In this document: piece by piece, positions 18,191-27,513 of the stretch
Layout of the letters: each line of letters opens with the position of its first letter
How positions within the stretch are numbered: position 1 is the stretch's first letter
Assembly (NCBI RefSeq): GCF_004136555.1
Contig: NZ_NOIT01000010.1
Coordinates: 62,001 to 126,000, forward strand
Length of the DNA stretch: 64,000 nucleotides
Source: Kocuria carniphila
GTDB taxonomy: Bacteria; Actinomycetota; Actinomycetes; Actinomycetales; Micrococcaceae
Direction of reading: 5' to 3'
Made by a program: the position numbers and the translations under genes
Notes under the pieces: generated by a model
What the model saw: only the letters and a program-made list of their open reading frames with translations
Told to the model about the DNA's origin: nothing
Database searches by the model: none

Positions 18191-18609
18191 GCAAACGAGA
18201 CCCCGAGGATCCCCAGCCGGACGACGATTTCCGCCGCATCATCGAGGGCAACGACTGGGAGAACGTGCCCCGCGACGATGAGGACGCCGAGCCGTGGGCG
18301 GACGAGATTCCATGGGAACCGGCGGAGCAACCCGCGACCGAAGTGCCGCTCGAACTCTTCGAATCCGAGGAGGACGAGTCCTACAACCCCGATCCCGGTG
18401 ATATCACCCGCGGCGTGAGCGCCAAGATGATGCGGGCCGTTACGGTGATCCTGGCGGTCCTCGTGATCATGATCGGCTTGGCTGCGCTGCCGGGCCCGCT
18501 GCCCACGGTGGTGTGGGCTGCAGGTGTCGCCGGAGTGATCGGTGGCCTGTACCTCGTGTATCGCGCCCTGCCCGAAGATCCCCGCGATGACGACGGCGCG
18601 GTGGTCTGA
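18187..18609 (+). CDS. Small two-helix membrane protein, acidic N-terminus, unknown function
   Basis: 140 residues from a GTG at 18187 that overlaps the hydrolase stop. The first 75 residues are strongly acidic (runs of Asp and Glu with Trp and Pro), followed by two membrane helices at about residues 83-104 and 107-127 (VILAVLVIMIGLAALPGPL and VWAAGVAGVIGGLYLVYRAL). Similar acidic/two-helix proteins are common in Micrococcaceae but I do not recognise a characterised family. Overlap with the hydrolase suggests the two are made together. Confidence 0.75.
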   Translation: MSKRDPEDPQPDDDFRRIIEGNDWENVPRDDEDAEPWADEIPWEPAEQPATEVPLELFESEEDESYNPDPGDITRGVSAKMMRAVTVILAVLVIMIGLAALPGPLPTVVWAAGVAGVIGGLYLVYRALPEDPRDDDGAVV

Positions 18610-18709
18610 ATGAATGTGCCGCTTCAAAGGTGGACACGTCCATAAATGCCACATCATGACCTGGATCACACAGTAGGCTGGCTCCATATCTCCACGAAGA
18701 AGGTGCTAA

Positions 18710-20518
18710 ATGAGACGCGTGAGCGTACCCCCCGTAGTTGACCCGCTTCCGCACAACAGCGTGGCCGAGATCCTGGCCCGCCAAGCGAGCGAGAACCCGG
18801 ACATTGTCCTGTACACGATCCTCCATGAAGGCAAGGAACGCGACGTAACGGCGCGTCAGTTCCGCGAAGAAGTCATTGCCGTGGCACGAGGCCTGGCCGC
18901 CCGGGGTATTCAGCCCGGGGACCGCATAGGCATCCTGAGCCGCACGCGCTACGAGTGGTCGCTCGTGGACTTCGCCCTGTGGTGGGTGGGCGCGGTTCCC
19001 GTGCCCGTGTACGACACGTCCTCCCCGGATCAGATCGCCTGGATCCTGTCGGACTCCGAGTCCAAGGCGATCTTCGTCGAAACCGATGAGCTCGCGGAGC
19101 GCGTCGAGGCGGCCGCCGCCATCACGCCGTTCGCAGCGTCCTCACGGATCTGTGTCTTCGACACTGCCGATCCCAAGTCGTCCTTGGAAACCTTCATTGC
19201 CGAAGGTGCCGACCGGACCGATTTGGAGGACCCGCACGACGGTGATTCTCTGGATCGGACCGCCACCATCATTTACACCTCGGGTACTACCGGGCCGCCC
19301 AAGGGTTGCGAGCTCACGCACCGAAACTTTATTGGGTGCTCGGCCAACACGATTCCCGTTGCGTCTGAGGTGATCTATCCCGGTGCCCGCACGCTGATGT
19401 TCCTTCCGCTGGCTCACGTGTTCGCACGTTTCGTGGAAGTCGTCGCGGTGGACGCCGGTGTCACCCTGGCGCACACCCCGGACGTCTCCGGACTGATGGA
19501 GGACCTGGGTCGCTTCAAACCCACGTTCATCCTTGCCGTACCGCGCGTGTTCGAGAAGATCTTCGTGGGCGCGCGCCTGAAGGCTGCCGCTGCGTCCCCG
19601 GTCAAGAAGTTGATCTTCGCCCGTGCCGTAGCAGTGGCGGTCGAGTGGTCCAAGGCTTCGCAGGCGGGCAAGGTTTCGCCGTTGCTCGAGGCTCAGCATC
19701 GTCTGTACGACAAGCTCGTCTACTCCACGCTGCGCAACGCCATGGGTGGCGACGTGCGCTATGCGGTATCCGGAGGTGCACTCCTGGGTGCGCGCCTGGG
19801 GCACTTCTTCAACGGCATCGGCGTGTACGTGGTGGAGGGTTACGGTCTGACCGAGACCACCGCACCCATCTCCGCGAACTTCCCGAGCATCAACCGCCTG
19901 GGTACCGTGGGCCACCCGATCCCGGGCCATGAGATCGCCATCGCTCACGACGGCGAGATCCTGGTGCGCGGCAACAACGTGTTCCACGCGTACCACGGCA
20001 TGCCGGACAAGACCGCAGAAAGCTTCATCGACGGTTGGTTCGCCACCGGTGACCTGGGTGTCCTCGACGAAGAAGGCATCCTCACCGTGACCGGTCGCAA
20101 GAAGGAAATCATCGTGACGGCTGCGGGCAAGAACGTGGTCCCCAATACCCTGGAGGATCCCATCCGAGCTTCGGCCACCGTGGGTCAGATCATCGTGCTG
20201 GGCGACAACAGGTCATTCATTTCCGCGCTCATCACGTTGGACCCGGACACCCTGCCCAAGATCCTGCCGACCCTGGGCCTGGACTCCTCGCTCACACCCG
20301 CTCAGGCGGCCAAGGAGCCGGCAGTCATCGACCACGTACAGAAGATCGTGGACCACGCCAACGCCAAGGTGTCCCGCGCCGAGAGCATCCGTAAGTTCAC
20401 CATCCTGGATCGTGACTTCACCATCGAGGACGGTTATCTGACGCCCTCCATGAAGCTCAAGCGCCCCAAGGTCATTGAGGACTTCTCGGACGAGATTGAG
20501 GCGATCTACGCCAAGTAA
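18710..20518 (+). CDS. Long-chain fatty-acid--CoA ligase (FadD15 type)
   Basis: Activates fatty acids to acyl-CoA with ATP. 602 residues, ANL superfamily. AMP-binding motif YTSGTTGPPKG near residue 187, VEGYGLTETTAP (motif II) near residue 380, TGDLG and the hinge motif TGRKKEIIVTAAGKNV near residue 465. It resembles the Mycobacterium FadD15 branch that lies near aroG. ATG at 18710 is preceded by GAAGAAGG. A 19-bp perfect hairpin ends the transcript. Confidence 0.93.
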   Translation: MRRVSVPPVVDPLPHNSVAEILARQASENPDIVLYTILHEGKERDVTARQFREEVIAVARGLAARGIQPGDRIGILSRTRYEWSLVDFALWWVGAVPVPVYDTSSPDQIAWILSDSESKAIFVETDELAERVEAAAAITPFAASSRICVFDTADPKSSLETFIAEGADRTDLEDPHDGDSLDRTATIIYTSGTTGPPKGCELTHRNFIGCSANTIPVASEVIYPGARTLMFLPLAHVFARFVEVVAVDAGVTLAHTPDVSGLMEDLGRFKPTFILAVPRVFEKIFVGARLKAAAASPVKKLIFARAVAVAVEWSKASQAGKVSPLLEAQHRLYDKLVYSTLRNAMGGDVRYAVSGGALLGARLGHFFNGIGVYVVEGYGLTETTAPISANFPSINRLGTVGHPIPGHEIAIAHDGEILVRGNNVFHAYHGMPDKTAESFIDGWFATGDLGVLDEEGILTVTGRKKEIIVTAAGKNVVPNTLEDPIRASATVGQIIVLGDNRSFISALITLDPDTLPKILPTLGLDSSLTPAQAAKEPAVIDHVQKIVDHANAKVSRAESIRKFTILDRDFTIEDGYLTPSMKLKRPKVIEDFSDEIEAIYAK

Positions 20519-20536
20519 GTCTTGGCGCATAGCTCA

Positions 20537-20593
20537 CCATGACAGAGCGGGGCCCTGCGGATCAGTGATCCACCGGGCCCCGCTCTGTCATGG
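20537..20593. terminator. Bidirectional terminator between the acyl-CoA ligase and mycothione reductase genes
   Basis: Arms 20537-20555 and 20575-20593 are a perfect 19-bp inverted repeat with a 19-base loop. It lies 18 bases past the acyl-CoA ligase stop and 87 bases from the convergent mtr stop. There is no strong T-tract, but stem length and GC content make it a clear transcription barrier for both genes. Confidence 0.75.
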
Positions 20594-20679
20594 CCCTGCC
20601 ACGTGGCGACACCGAGTGGCTTGCTTACATCGCGACCTGTCCCAACCGCCGGCGAGAATCAACTATCGGTCGATGACGC

Positions 20680-22098
20680 TCAGCGTTGCTCCGGCACGTC
20701 CAGCCCTAGCAGCGCGTTCTCGACCACTTCGGCCAGTGCCGGGTGAATCCAGTACTGACCGCGAGCCATTTCGTGGGCCGTCTGACCGAAGGACATGGCC
20801 TGGATGAGCGGCTGAATCAAGTTGGACGAGTCCTTACCGATCAAGTGCGCGCCCAGCAGCAATCCGGTCTTCCTGTCCGCAATCAGTTTGCAGATTCCCA
20901 CGGAGTCCTCCATGGCCCAGCCGTAGGCAACATCGCCGAAGTTCTGTTCCTTGACGGTGATGCCCGTGTCGTTCTGCTCGGCCCAGACGCGTGCCTGTTC
21001 CTCCGTCATACCCACAGTGGCGATCTGTGGCTCGGTGAACACCGCGGAGGGCACGAACCGGTGATCGGTTGCACGCAGGTCATCGGGGTGGACCACGTTG
21101 TGCGAAACCGTGCGCGCCTCCGCGTTGGCCACGTGCTTGAGCTGGTACGGAGAGCAGATATCGCCCAGAGCCCAGAGGCCTTCAACGGGTTGATCATCGC
21201 TGAGCACGCGCTGGTACTCGTCCACGGCCAACAGACCGGAATCGTAGACATCCAGGTTTGCCGCCTCCGGATTCAGTGTGTCCGAGTTGGGCACGCGGCC
21301 GGTGGCCACGAGCACCACGTCCGCCGTACCTTCCCAGGTCTCCAGGGATTCGTCCGACGCCGCCGCGGTCACCGTGAGCTTGCCGTCCGGGGTCTGCTCG
21401 ATGCCGGTGATGGAACGGTTCAGTTGCAGGTCCCATTGCAGGGCGGCCTCGCGCTTGAAGCGCTCGGCAATCGTGTGGTCGTGTTGGCGCAAAAGTCGTT
21501 CGGACCGGTTGAGTTGGGTGACCTTGGATCCCAGCCCGTTGAACACGTGGCAGAACTCGGCGGCAATATAGCCACCGCCCACCACGATGATCGACTCGGG
21601 CAACTCGTCCAGGCGCATCACGGTGTCCGAGGTGTGCACGCCAGGAAGATCAATACCGGGAACGTCCGGGAGCTGAACCCTGGAGCCGTTCGCCAGGACA
21701 ATCTGGGGCGCGGTGATCTGCTCCCCCGATTCCGTTTCCAACACCTTGGGCGCCACGAAGTGCACGTATTCCTGGATCACGGTCACGTTGTCCAGGGATT
21801 TTCGGTAGGTCAGACCCCCGTTGGCGATGGCGTCGATGCGGCTGAAAATCCGATCCCGCATGGCCTGCCAATCCACGGAGTCCCTGGATGCGTGCACCCC
21901 GAGACGGGAAGCATCCAGAGCCTCACGGGCCACCGTGGCCGGGTACACGTACATCTTGGTGGGGATGCACCCCACGTTGAGGCACGTGCCACCAAAAGTA
22001 CCCGGTTCCACGATGGCCACGTCCAGATTGTGGTACTCCTCCGTGAGGATGGAATTACCGGAGCCAGAGCCAACAATGATGAGATCGAATTCGCGCAT
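20680..22098 (-). CDS. mtr: Mycothione reductase
   Basis: NADPH-dependent flavoprotein that reduces mycothiol disulfide, keeping the actinobacterial thiol pool reduced. 472 residues from the ATG at 22098, preferred over the ATG at 22107 because the latter has no room for a ribosome-binding site. FAD motif DLIIVGSGSGNS at the N-terminus, redox-active disulfide GGTCLNVGCIPTK at about residues 35-47, NAD(P) fold IIVVGGGYIAAEF, and the C-terminal dimer-interface HPALAEVVENAL. The GSGSGNS loop distinguishes mycothione reductase from lipoamide dehydrogenase. Confidence 0.93.
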   Translation of the reverse strand: MREFDLIIVGSGSGNSILTEEYHNLDVAIVEPGTFGGTCLNVGCIPTKMYVYPATVAREALDASRLGVHASRDSVDWQAMRDRIFSRIDAIANGGLTYRKSLDNVTVIQEYVHFVAPKVLETESGEQITAPQIVLANGSRVQLPDVPGIDLPGVHTSDTVMRLDELPESIIVVGGGYIAAEFCHVFNGLGSKVTQLNRSERLLRQHDHTIAERFKREAALQWDLQLNRSITGIEQTPDGKLTVTAAASDESLETWEGTADVVLVATGRVPNSDTLNPEAANLDVYDSGLLAVDEYQRVLSDDQPVEGLWALGDICSPYQLKHVANAEARTVSHNVVHPDDLRATDHRFVPSAVFTEPQIATVGMTEEQARVWAEQNDTGITVKEQNFGDVAYGWAMEDSVGICKLIADRKTGLLLGAHLIGKDSSNLIQPLIQAMSFGQTAHEMARGQYWIHPALAEVVENALLGLDVPEQR

Positions 22099-22132
22099 GG
22101 ATCCCATCCTAAATAGCTTGGCAAATCAGCGA

Positions 22133-25100
22133 TCAGGCGGGGTCGATCACCAGCACCAAGTCGCCGCCGCTCACCTGCGCCACGTCCCTCAAAGCCACGC
22201 GGGACACGGTTCCGCCGGTGGGCGTGGTGATGGAGGCTTCCATTTTCATGGCTTCGATGGTGGCCACCGCCTGACCCGGCTCCACGGTGTCGCCCTCGGC
22301 AACCGTGACCGTGACGGCCCCGGCAAACGGCGCAGCCACGTGACCCGGATTGGCGGAATCGGCCTTCTCGAGCTCCACGGAGTCCGTCTTGACGGAGTTG
22401 TCCCGGATTTCCAGCAGGCGCAGCTGGCCGTTCAGTGTGACCATCACGGTGCGCATGCCCTTGTCGTCCGGCTCCGAAATCGCCTGCAGGGTTACGAGCA
22501 GCCGCACTCCCTTGCCCAACGAGATCACGTGCTCGAAGTCCTGGCGCAGACCGTAGAGGAAGTCACGCGTGTGCAGCACGGACAGGTCTCCGTACTTGAC
22601 CTGTGAGGCCTCGAACTCCTTGGTCGGCGCGGCGAACAGCAACCGGTTCAGCGTGGCCCGGCGGACCTCACCCGGCTGGTTCAATCCTTCCTGGTCCTCA
22701 TCGCTCAGTTCCTTGTCGCCCAGGGTCACGTTGCGACCCTTGAGTGCCTTGGAACGGAACGGCTCGGGCCAGCCCGCGGGCGGGGTTCCGAGTTCACCGG
22801 CCAGGAAGTTGATCACGGAGTCCGGGATGTCGAACTTGTTGGGGTTGGACTCGAACTCGGCCGGGTCCACGTCCATACCCACGAGCTGCAGCGCCAGGTC
22901 ACCCACGACCTTGGAGGACGGGGTCACCTTGACCAGGTGGCCCAGCATCTTGTCCGCGGCGTAGTACATGTCCTCGATGGCCTCGAACTTCTCCCCCAGG
23001 CCCAGTGCAATCGCCTGCTGACGCAGGTTGGAGAGCTGGCCACCCGGAATCTCGTGACGGTACACGCGACCCGTGGGGCTGTTGAGTCCCGACTCGAAAG
23101 GCTTGTAGATCCCACGCACGACTTCCCAGTACGGCTCCAAGTCGCTCACGGCGTCCAGGCCCAGGTTGGTGTCGCGCTCGGTGTTCTCGAGGGCGGCCAC
23201 CAACGCGGAGGCCGAAACCTGCGACGTCGTACCCGCCATCGAAGCCGAGGCGACGTCCACGGCGTCGACACCCGCTTCCGAAGCGGCCATCAACGTGGCC
23301 AACTGGCCGCCCGCGGTGTCGTGGGTGTGCAGGTGCAGCGGGAGGTCGAAGCGTTCGCGCAGTGCGGTGACCAGCTTGCGGGCGGCCTCCGGACGCAGCA
23401 GTCCGGCCATGTCCTTGATCGCCAGGATGTGGGCGCCCGCATCCACGCACTTCTGCGCCAGATCCAGGTAGTAGTCGAGGGTGTAGACCTCTTCGTTGGG
23501 ATCCAGGAGATTACCCGTGTAACACAGGGCGACTTCCGCCACAGCAGTTCCGGTCTCCCGGACGGCCTCGATCGCGGGGCGCATTTGCTCCACATCGTTG
23601 AGTGCGTCGAAGATCCGGAAGATGTCCACGCCAGTCTCGGCGGCCTCGGCGACGAACGCGTTGGTCACTTCGGCCGGATACGGCGTGTAGCCCACGGTAT
23701 TGCGACCGCGCAGCAGCATTTGGATGGGGATGTTGGGCATGGCCTCGCGCAGGCGGCGCAGGCGATCCCAGGGGTCCTCACCCAAGAAGCGCAGAGCGAC
23801 GTCGTAGGTGGCACCGCCCCAGGCCTCGACCGAGAAGAGGCCCGGCAGCGTGTGAGCGTAGGCGGGTGCGGCCGCGAGCAGGTCGCGGGTACGTACACGA
23901 GTTGCCAACAGTGACTGGTGAGCGTCACGGAAGGTGGTGGACGTGACGGCCAGCGGCTTGTACTCGCGCAGTTCCTGGGCGAAACCCTCCGGGCCCTTCT
24001 CCTGAAGCACCTGACGCCAACCGGCCGGGGGTTCGTGGCTCGACGCGCCGTCGAAGGGGCTGCGGTAGGGCTCGTCCGACTTGTCGCCGGGGTAGTGCGG
24101 GAGCTTGGTGCGCGGGTCGATCCCGTCCACGCGATCACCGTTGGGCTTGTTGACCGTGACTTCGGCCAGGTAGGTCAACGCACGCGTCGCACGGTCCGCG
24201 GAGGTCTTGCCCTTCAGCAGTTCGGGGTGATTCTCGATGAAGTCCGTGGCCACGTCCCCGGCGATGAAATCGGGGTCGTCCAGCACGGACTGCAAGAACT
24301 GAATATTGGTCGCGATACCGCGAATTCGGAACTCCGCCAGAGCACGGCGCGCGCGGTGAACGGCGGTCGTGTAATCAATGCCGCGACACGTGAGCTTCAC
24401 GAGCATCGAATCGAAGTGCGGCGAGATCTCGGCGCCGGCGTAGAGCGTACCGCCGTCCAGTCGGACACCCGCGCCACCGGCGGAACGGTAGGCCGACACC
24501 TTGCCGACGTCCGGGCGAAATTCGTTGGCCGGATCCTCCGTGGTGATACGGCACTGCAGGGCCGCGCCGCGAACGCGCAGGTTGTCCTGGCTGATCCCCA
24601 GGTCCGCCAGCGTCTCGCCTGCGGCGATGCGCAACTGCGCCTGCACCAGGTCGATGTCCGTGACTTCCTCGGTCACGGTGTGCTCCACCTGGATGCGCGG
24701 GTTCATTTCGATGAACACGTGCTCACCGGCGCGCTCACCGGCGGTGTCCACGAGGAACTCCACGGTTCCGGCGTTGACGTATCCCAATTCCTTGGCGAAC
24801 TTCACGGCGTCGCGGTGCAAGGCCTGGCGGATGTCCTCGTCCAGATTGGGCGCCGGGGCGATCTCGATAACCTTCTGGTGGCGACGCTGGAGTGAGCAGT
24901 CACGTTCGAACAGGTGCACCACATTGCCCTCGTTGTCCGCGAGGATCTGCACTTCGATGTGCCGGGGGCGCAGCACGGCCTGCTCAATGAAAACGGTGGG
25001 ATCTCCGAACGCGGTATCCGCTTCGCGCATGGCCGCGTCAAGGGCACCTGGCAGGTCCTTGGACGTCTCCACACGGCGCATACCGCGACCGCCACCACCG

Positions 25101-25582
25101 GCGACGGCCTTGACGAACAGCGGGTAGCCGATCTTCTCGGCCTCTTCGATCAGGGCCTCCCTGTCCGCCGAAGGTTCCGTCGATTGCAACGTGGGGATAC
25201 CCGCGCGCTTCGCTGCGCGCAGGGCCTCGACCTTGTTGCCCGCAAGTTCCAGGATGTCCGCCTTGGGCCCGACAAATTTAATGCCCGCGGCATCAGCGGC
25301 GCGGGCAAGATCGGGGTTCTCGGACAGGAAGCCGTAACCGGGGTAAATGGCATCAGCGCCGGATTCTTTGGCAACTCGAACGATCTCATCGACGTCCAAG
25401 TAGGCGCGCACAGGATGGCCCTCTTGGCCGATGGGGTACGCCTCGTCAGACTTCTGACGGTGGATGGAATTGCGGTCTTCATGCGGGAACACAGCCACGG
25501 TTTTCGCGCCGAGTTCATATGCGGCACGAAATGCACGGATAGCGATTTCGCCGCGATTAGCCACCAGGATTTTGGAGAACAT
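22133..25582 (-). CDS. pyc: Pyruvate carboxylase
   Basis: Anaplerotic biotin enzyme converting pyruvate, bicarbonate and ATP to oxaloacetate. 1149 residues from the ATG at 25582 (protein begins MFSKILVANRGEIAIRAFRA); the frame is open further upstream but without family sequence. Domains: biotin carboxylase (about 1-460, with GGGGRGMRRV as ATP loop), carboxyltransferase (about 540-830, WGGATYDVALRFL and LHTHDT metal site), and a C-terminal biotinyl domain whose Lys lies in EAMKMEA about 35 residues from the end. It is full length, with no frameshift. Confidence 0.97.
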   Translation of the reverse strand: MFSKILVANRGEIAIRAFRAAYELGAKTVAVFPHEDRNSIHRQKSDEAYPIGQEGHPVRAYLDVDEIVRVAKESGADAIYPGYGFLSENPDLARAADAAGIKFVGPKADILELAGNKVEALRAAKRAGIPTLQSTEPSADREALIEEAEKIGYPLFVKAVAGGGGRGMRRVETSKDLPGALDAAMREADTAFGDPTVFIEQAVLRPRHIEVQILADNEGNVVHLFERDCSLQRRHQKVIEIAPAPNLDEDIRQALHRDAVKFAKELGYVNAGTVEFLVDTAGERAGEHVFIEMNPRIQVEHTVTEEVTDIDLVQAQLRIAAGETLADLGISQDNLRVRGAALQCRITTEDPANEFRPDVGKVSAYRSAGGAGVRLDGGTLYAGAEISPHFDSMLVKLTCRGIDYTTAVHRARRALAEFRIRGIATNIQFLQSVLDDPDFIAGDVATDFIENHPELLKGKTSADRATRALTYLAEVTVNKPNGDRVDGIDPRTKLPHYPGDKSDEPYRSPFDGASSHEPPAGWRQVLQEKGPEGFAQELREYKPLAVTSTTFRDAHQSLLATRVRTRDLLAAAPAYAHTLPGLFSVEAWGGATYDVALRFLGEDPWDRLRRLREAMPNIPIQMLLRGRNTVGYTPYPAEVTNAFVAEAAETGVDIFRIFDALNDVEQMRPAIEAVRETGTAVAEVALCYTGNLLDPNEEVYTLDYYLDLAQKCVDAGAHILAIKDMAGLLRPEAARKLVTALRERFDLPLHLHTHDTAGGQLATLMAASEAGVDAVDVASASMAGTTSQVSASALVAALENTERDTNLGLDAVSDLEPYWEVVRGIYKPFESGLNSPTGRVYRHEIPGGQLSNLRQQAIALGLGEKFEAIEDMYYAADKMLGHLVKVTPSSKVVGDLALQLVGMDVDPAEFESNPNKFDIPDSVINFLAGELGTPPAGWPEPFRSKALKGRNVTLGDKELSDEDQEGLNQPGEVRRATLNRLLFAAPTKEFEASQVKYGDLSVLHTRDFLYGLRQDFEHVISLGKGVRLLVTLQAISEPDDKGMRTVMVTLNGQLRLLEIRDNSVKTDSVELEKADSANPGHVAAPFAGAVTVTVAEGDTVEPGQAVATIEAMKMEASITTPTGGTVSRVALRDVAQVSGGDLVLVIDPA

Positions 25583-25649
25583 GTACTGCCGTTCCGCACC
25601 CCCGGACCAGTGGGCCTCAAAGGGCGCTGCGTTAGAAAGCGAACTAGCT

Positions 25650-25668
25650 GTCTCAGCATACGTGAGAC
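25650..25668. promoter_or_regulatory. Short inverted repeat in the divergent pyc / ParA-like promoter region
   Basis: GTCTCA at 25650-25655 and TGAGAC at 25663-25668 form a 6-bp inverted repeat around a seven-base centre, about 68 bases upstream of pyc. A TATGCT element on the minus strand lies in the centre and could be a pyc -10 box, which would make this an operator. No partner regulator is apparent in the window. Confidence 0.25.
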
Positions 25669-25802
25669 CTACATCATACCTATGGACTGACCACACCATG
25701 TAAGGGAACTGGTCAATCTGTGACGAAAAGACTATGGGTCCAGCCGTTAGCATGGACAGGGTTGTGTCCCGGTGACCGGGGCACCGTACGGGAGAGGTCG
25801 AA

Positions 25803-26594
25803 GTGCAGATCGTCAGCATCAGCAGCCTTAAAGGCGGCGTGGGTAAATCATCGGTAACTCTGGGCCTGGCTTCGGCGGCCTTGGAAGCGGGCATCCCCAG
25901 CCTGGTCATCGATCTGGACCCCCACGCGGATGCTTCGACGGCCCTGGGCGTGCACGCCCAACCCTCCCGAGACATCGGTTCGCTTCTCCGCAAGCCCAAA
26001 AAGGGCGCTGTGTCCAAGATCACAGTGCAGTCTTCGTGGACCGAGCACCCGATCACGCCCGAGTCCTACCCCCGGACCACCCTGGACGTAGCACCGGGCT
26101 CCGCCGCGTCCTCCCACCTGGACCGCTCCGGCTTCACGGTCAAGGATCTCAAGCGCCTCGAAACCGTGATCCAGGGCGTGGACAAGTACGAGTTGGTGCT
26201 CATCGACTGCCCGCCGAGCCTCACCGCGCTGACGCGCATGGCCTGGGCCGCTTCACACAAGGTGCTCTCCGTAGCCGAGCCGTCACTGTTCTCCGTGGCC
26301 GGTACCAAGCGTACGATGACCGCACTGGCCCAGTTCGAGGGTTCCAAGCTCTGGGCCGTACCCGCCGCAGGTGTGATCGTGAACCGGGCTCGCGACGATT
26401 TCTCCGAACACGCGCACCGCATCAGTGAACTCCACGAGTTGTTCGGTGAGCTCTTGGTACAACCGACCCTCCCGGATGCTCCCGTCATGCAGCAGGTTCA
26501 AGGTGCGGCATGGCCCGTGCACAGGTGGCCCGGCGAACAAGCAGCGGTCCTGGCCGAGCGATTCAGCACCATCCTGACCGGCCTACTCAAGTAG
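25803..26594 (+). CDS. ParA/MinD-type ATPase (orphan)
   Basis: Deviant Walker-A ATPase of the SIMIBI class. 263 residues from a GTG at 25803 with GAGAGG upstream. KGGVGKSSV at about residues 10-18 carries both lysines of the deviant P-loop, IDLDPHADAS is the A' region, and LIDCPPSL is Walker B. No ParB gene or parS-like site is adjacent, so chromosome partitioning is unproven; positioning of another cargo is equally possible. It is divergent from pyc. A second, more typical ParA gene lies at 61197-62090. Confidence 0.85.
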   Translation: MQIVSISSLKGGVGKSSVTLGLASAALEAGIPSLVIDLDPHADASTALGVHAQPSRDIGSLLRKPKKGAVSKITVQSSWTEHPITPESYPRTTLDVAPGSAASSHLDRSGFTVKDLKRLETVIQGVDKYELVLIDCPPSLTALTRMAWAASHKVLSVAEPSLFSVAGTKRTMTALAQFEGSKLWAVPAAGVIVNRARDDFSEHAHRISELHELFGELLVQPTLPDAPVMQQVQGAAWPVHRWPGEQAAVLAERFSTILTGLLK

Positions 26595-26650
26595 TCACCG
26601 GCTCGCCACAGACTCGGCGCCGGTCGGGAACATTTCCGAAAGGTGCCATC

Positions 26651-27382
26651 ATGCACTTCACGTCTCAACACCGTCTCGACGGCGGAATCGTCGAACGAGA
26701 GTTCAACCATCACGGGATCCCTGGCATCTTGTGGATACCGGCTTCCTCCTCGGCGCCCGTTCCGCTGATCCTGCTCGGTCACCCCGGTGGCTTACCGGGA
26801 ATGTACCCCCGGCTGCTCGGAAGGGCCCGGCGTAGCGCCGCAGATGGCTTTGCTTCGGCCACCATCGAGCTGCCTGGGGGCGGGGGTCGGCCACAAGAGC
26901 TTGCCATCGAGGCCGCCCGCAGCGATCTGGTGCACGCATTGAAAGCCGGGGAACCGGTGTCCGAGGACATTATTGACCGGCTCATCCTGCCACTTGTCGA
27001 GCAGGCCGTTCCGGAATGGCAATTGACGATGGATGCGCTGCTATCGCTGCCGGAGATCGACGGGCCCGTGGGCTACTCGGGTGGCGTGCTTGCCCTGGGT
27101 GTTCGGCTCGCCGTGGTCGAACCACGGATCACGGCCGCCGGCCTGTTCGCCGGCAGCTTCGTGCCGACCTCGACACTCGAGGAAGCCCGCCGGGTCACCG
27201 TTCCGGTTCATGTTCTGCTGCAGTGGGACGATGAAGGCAATGATCGGCAGCAAGCACTGGAGCTGTTCGACGCCCTGGGCTCCGCCCAGAAGACCCTTCA
27301 GGCCAATATGGGCGGCCACACTGGCGTGCCTTCTTTCGCCGCCGACGACGCCGCTCAATTCTTCGCCCGACACCTCACCTGA
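26651..27382 (+). CDS. Alpha/beta-hydrolase (dienelactone hydrolase-like)
   Basis: Predicted cytoplasmic hydrolase, 243 residues from the ATG at 26651 (GAAAGG upstream). LLGHPGG at about residues 41-47 resembles an oxyanion-hole loop, GYSGG at about residues 139-143 carries the likely nucleophile, DDEGND near residue 197 supplies an Asp, and a His in NMGGHTGVP near residue 222 fits the catalytic His. The sequence is shorter and less conserved than classical dienelactone hydrolases; substrate unknown. Confidence 0.75.
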   Translation: MHFTSQHRLDGGIVEREFNHHGIPGILWIPASSSAPVPLILLGHPGGLPGMYPRLLGRARRSAADGFASATIELPGGGGRPQELAIEAARSDLVHALKAGEPVSEDIIDRLILPLVEQAVPEWQLTMDALLSLPEIDGPVGYSGGVLALGVRLAVVEPRITAAGLFAGSFVPTSTLEEARRVTVPVHVLLQWDDEGNDRQQALELFDALGSAQKTLQANMGGHTGVPSFAADDAAQFFARHLT

Positions 27383-27456
27383 GGCTCCTACGCCCGCCAC
27401 ATGCCGCGCCGTCGAACCCGCCGCCAGCTGGCACCCTCACAACCGCCGCCCACGAC

Positions 27457-27494
27457 GAACGCCGCCACGAACCCATGGGTTCATAGCGGCGTTC
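27457..27494. terminator. Hairpin between convergent hydrolase and merR genes
   Basis: Arms 27457-27465 and 27486-27494 pair perfectly over 9 bp and enclose a second perfect palindrome (27469-27482). It lies between the convergent stops at 27382 and 27514, so a two-way terminator is the simplest reading. A short AAAA follows on the plus strand and there is no clear T-tract. Confidence 0.55.
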
Positions 27495-27513
27495 AAAATC
27501 TCGATCGTCGGCG

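Noticed and set aside
20743-22116. Plus-strand 457-codon frame opposite mycothione reductase
   Set aside because: Antisense shadow of a gene with FAD, disulfide and NADPH motifs all in frame on the minus strand.
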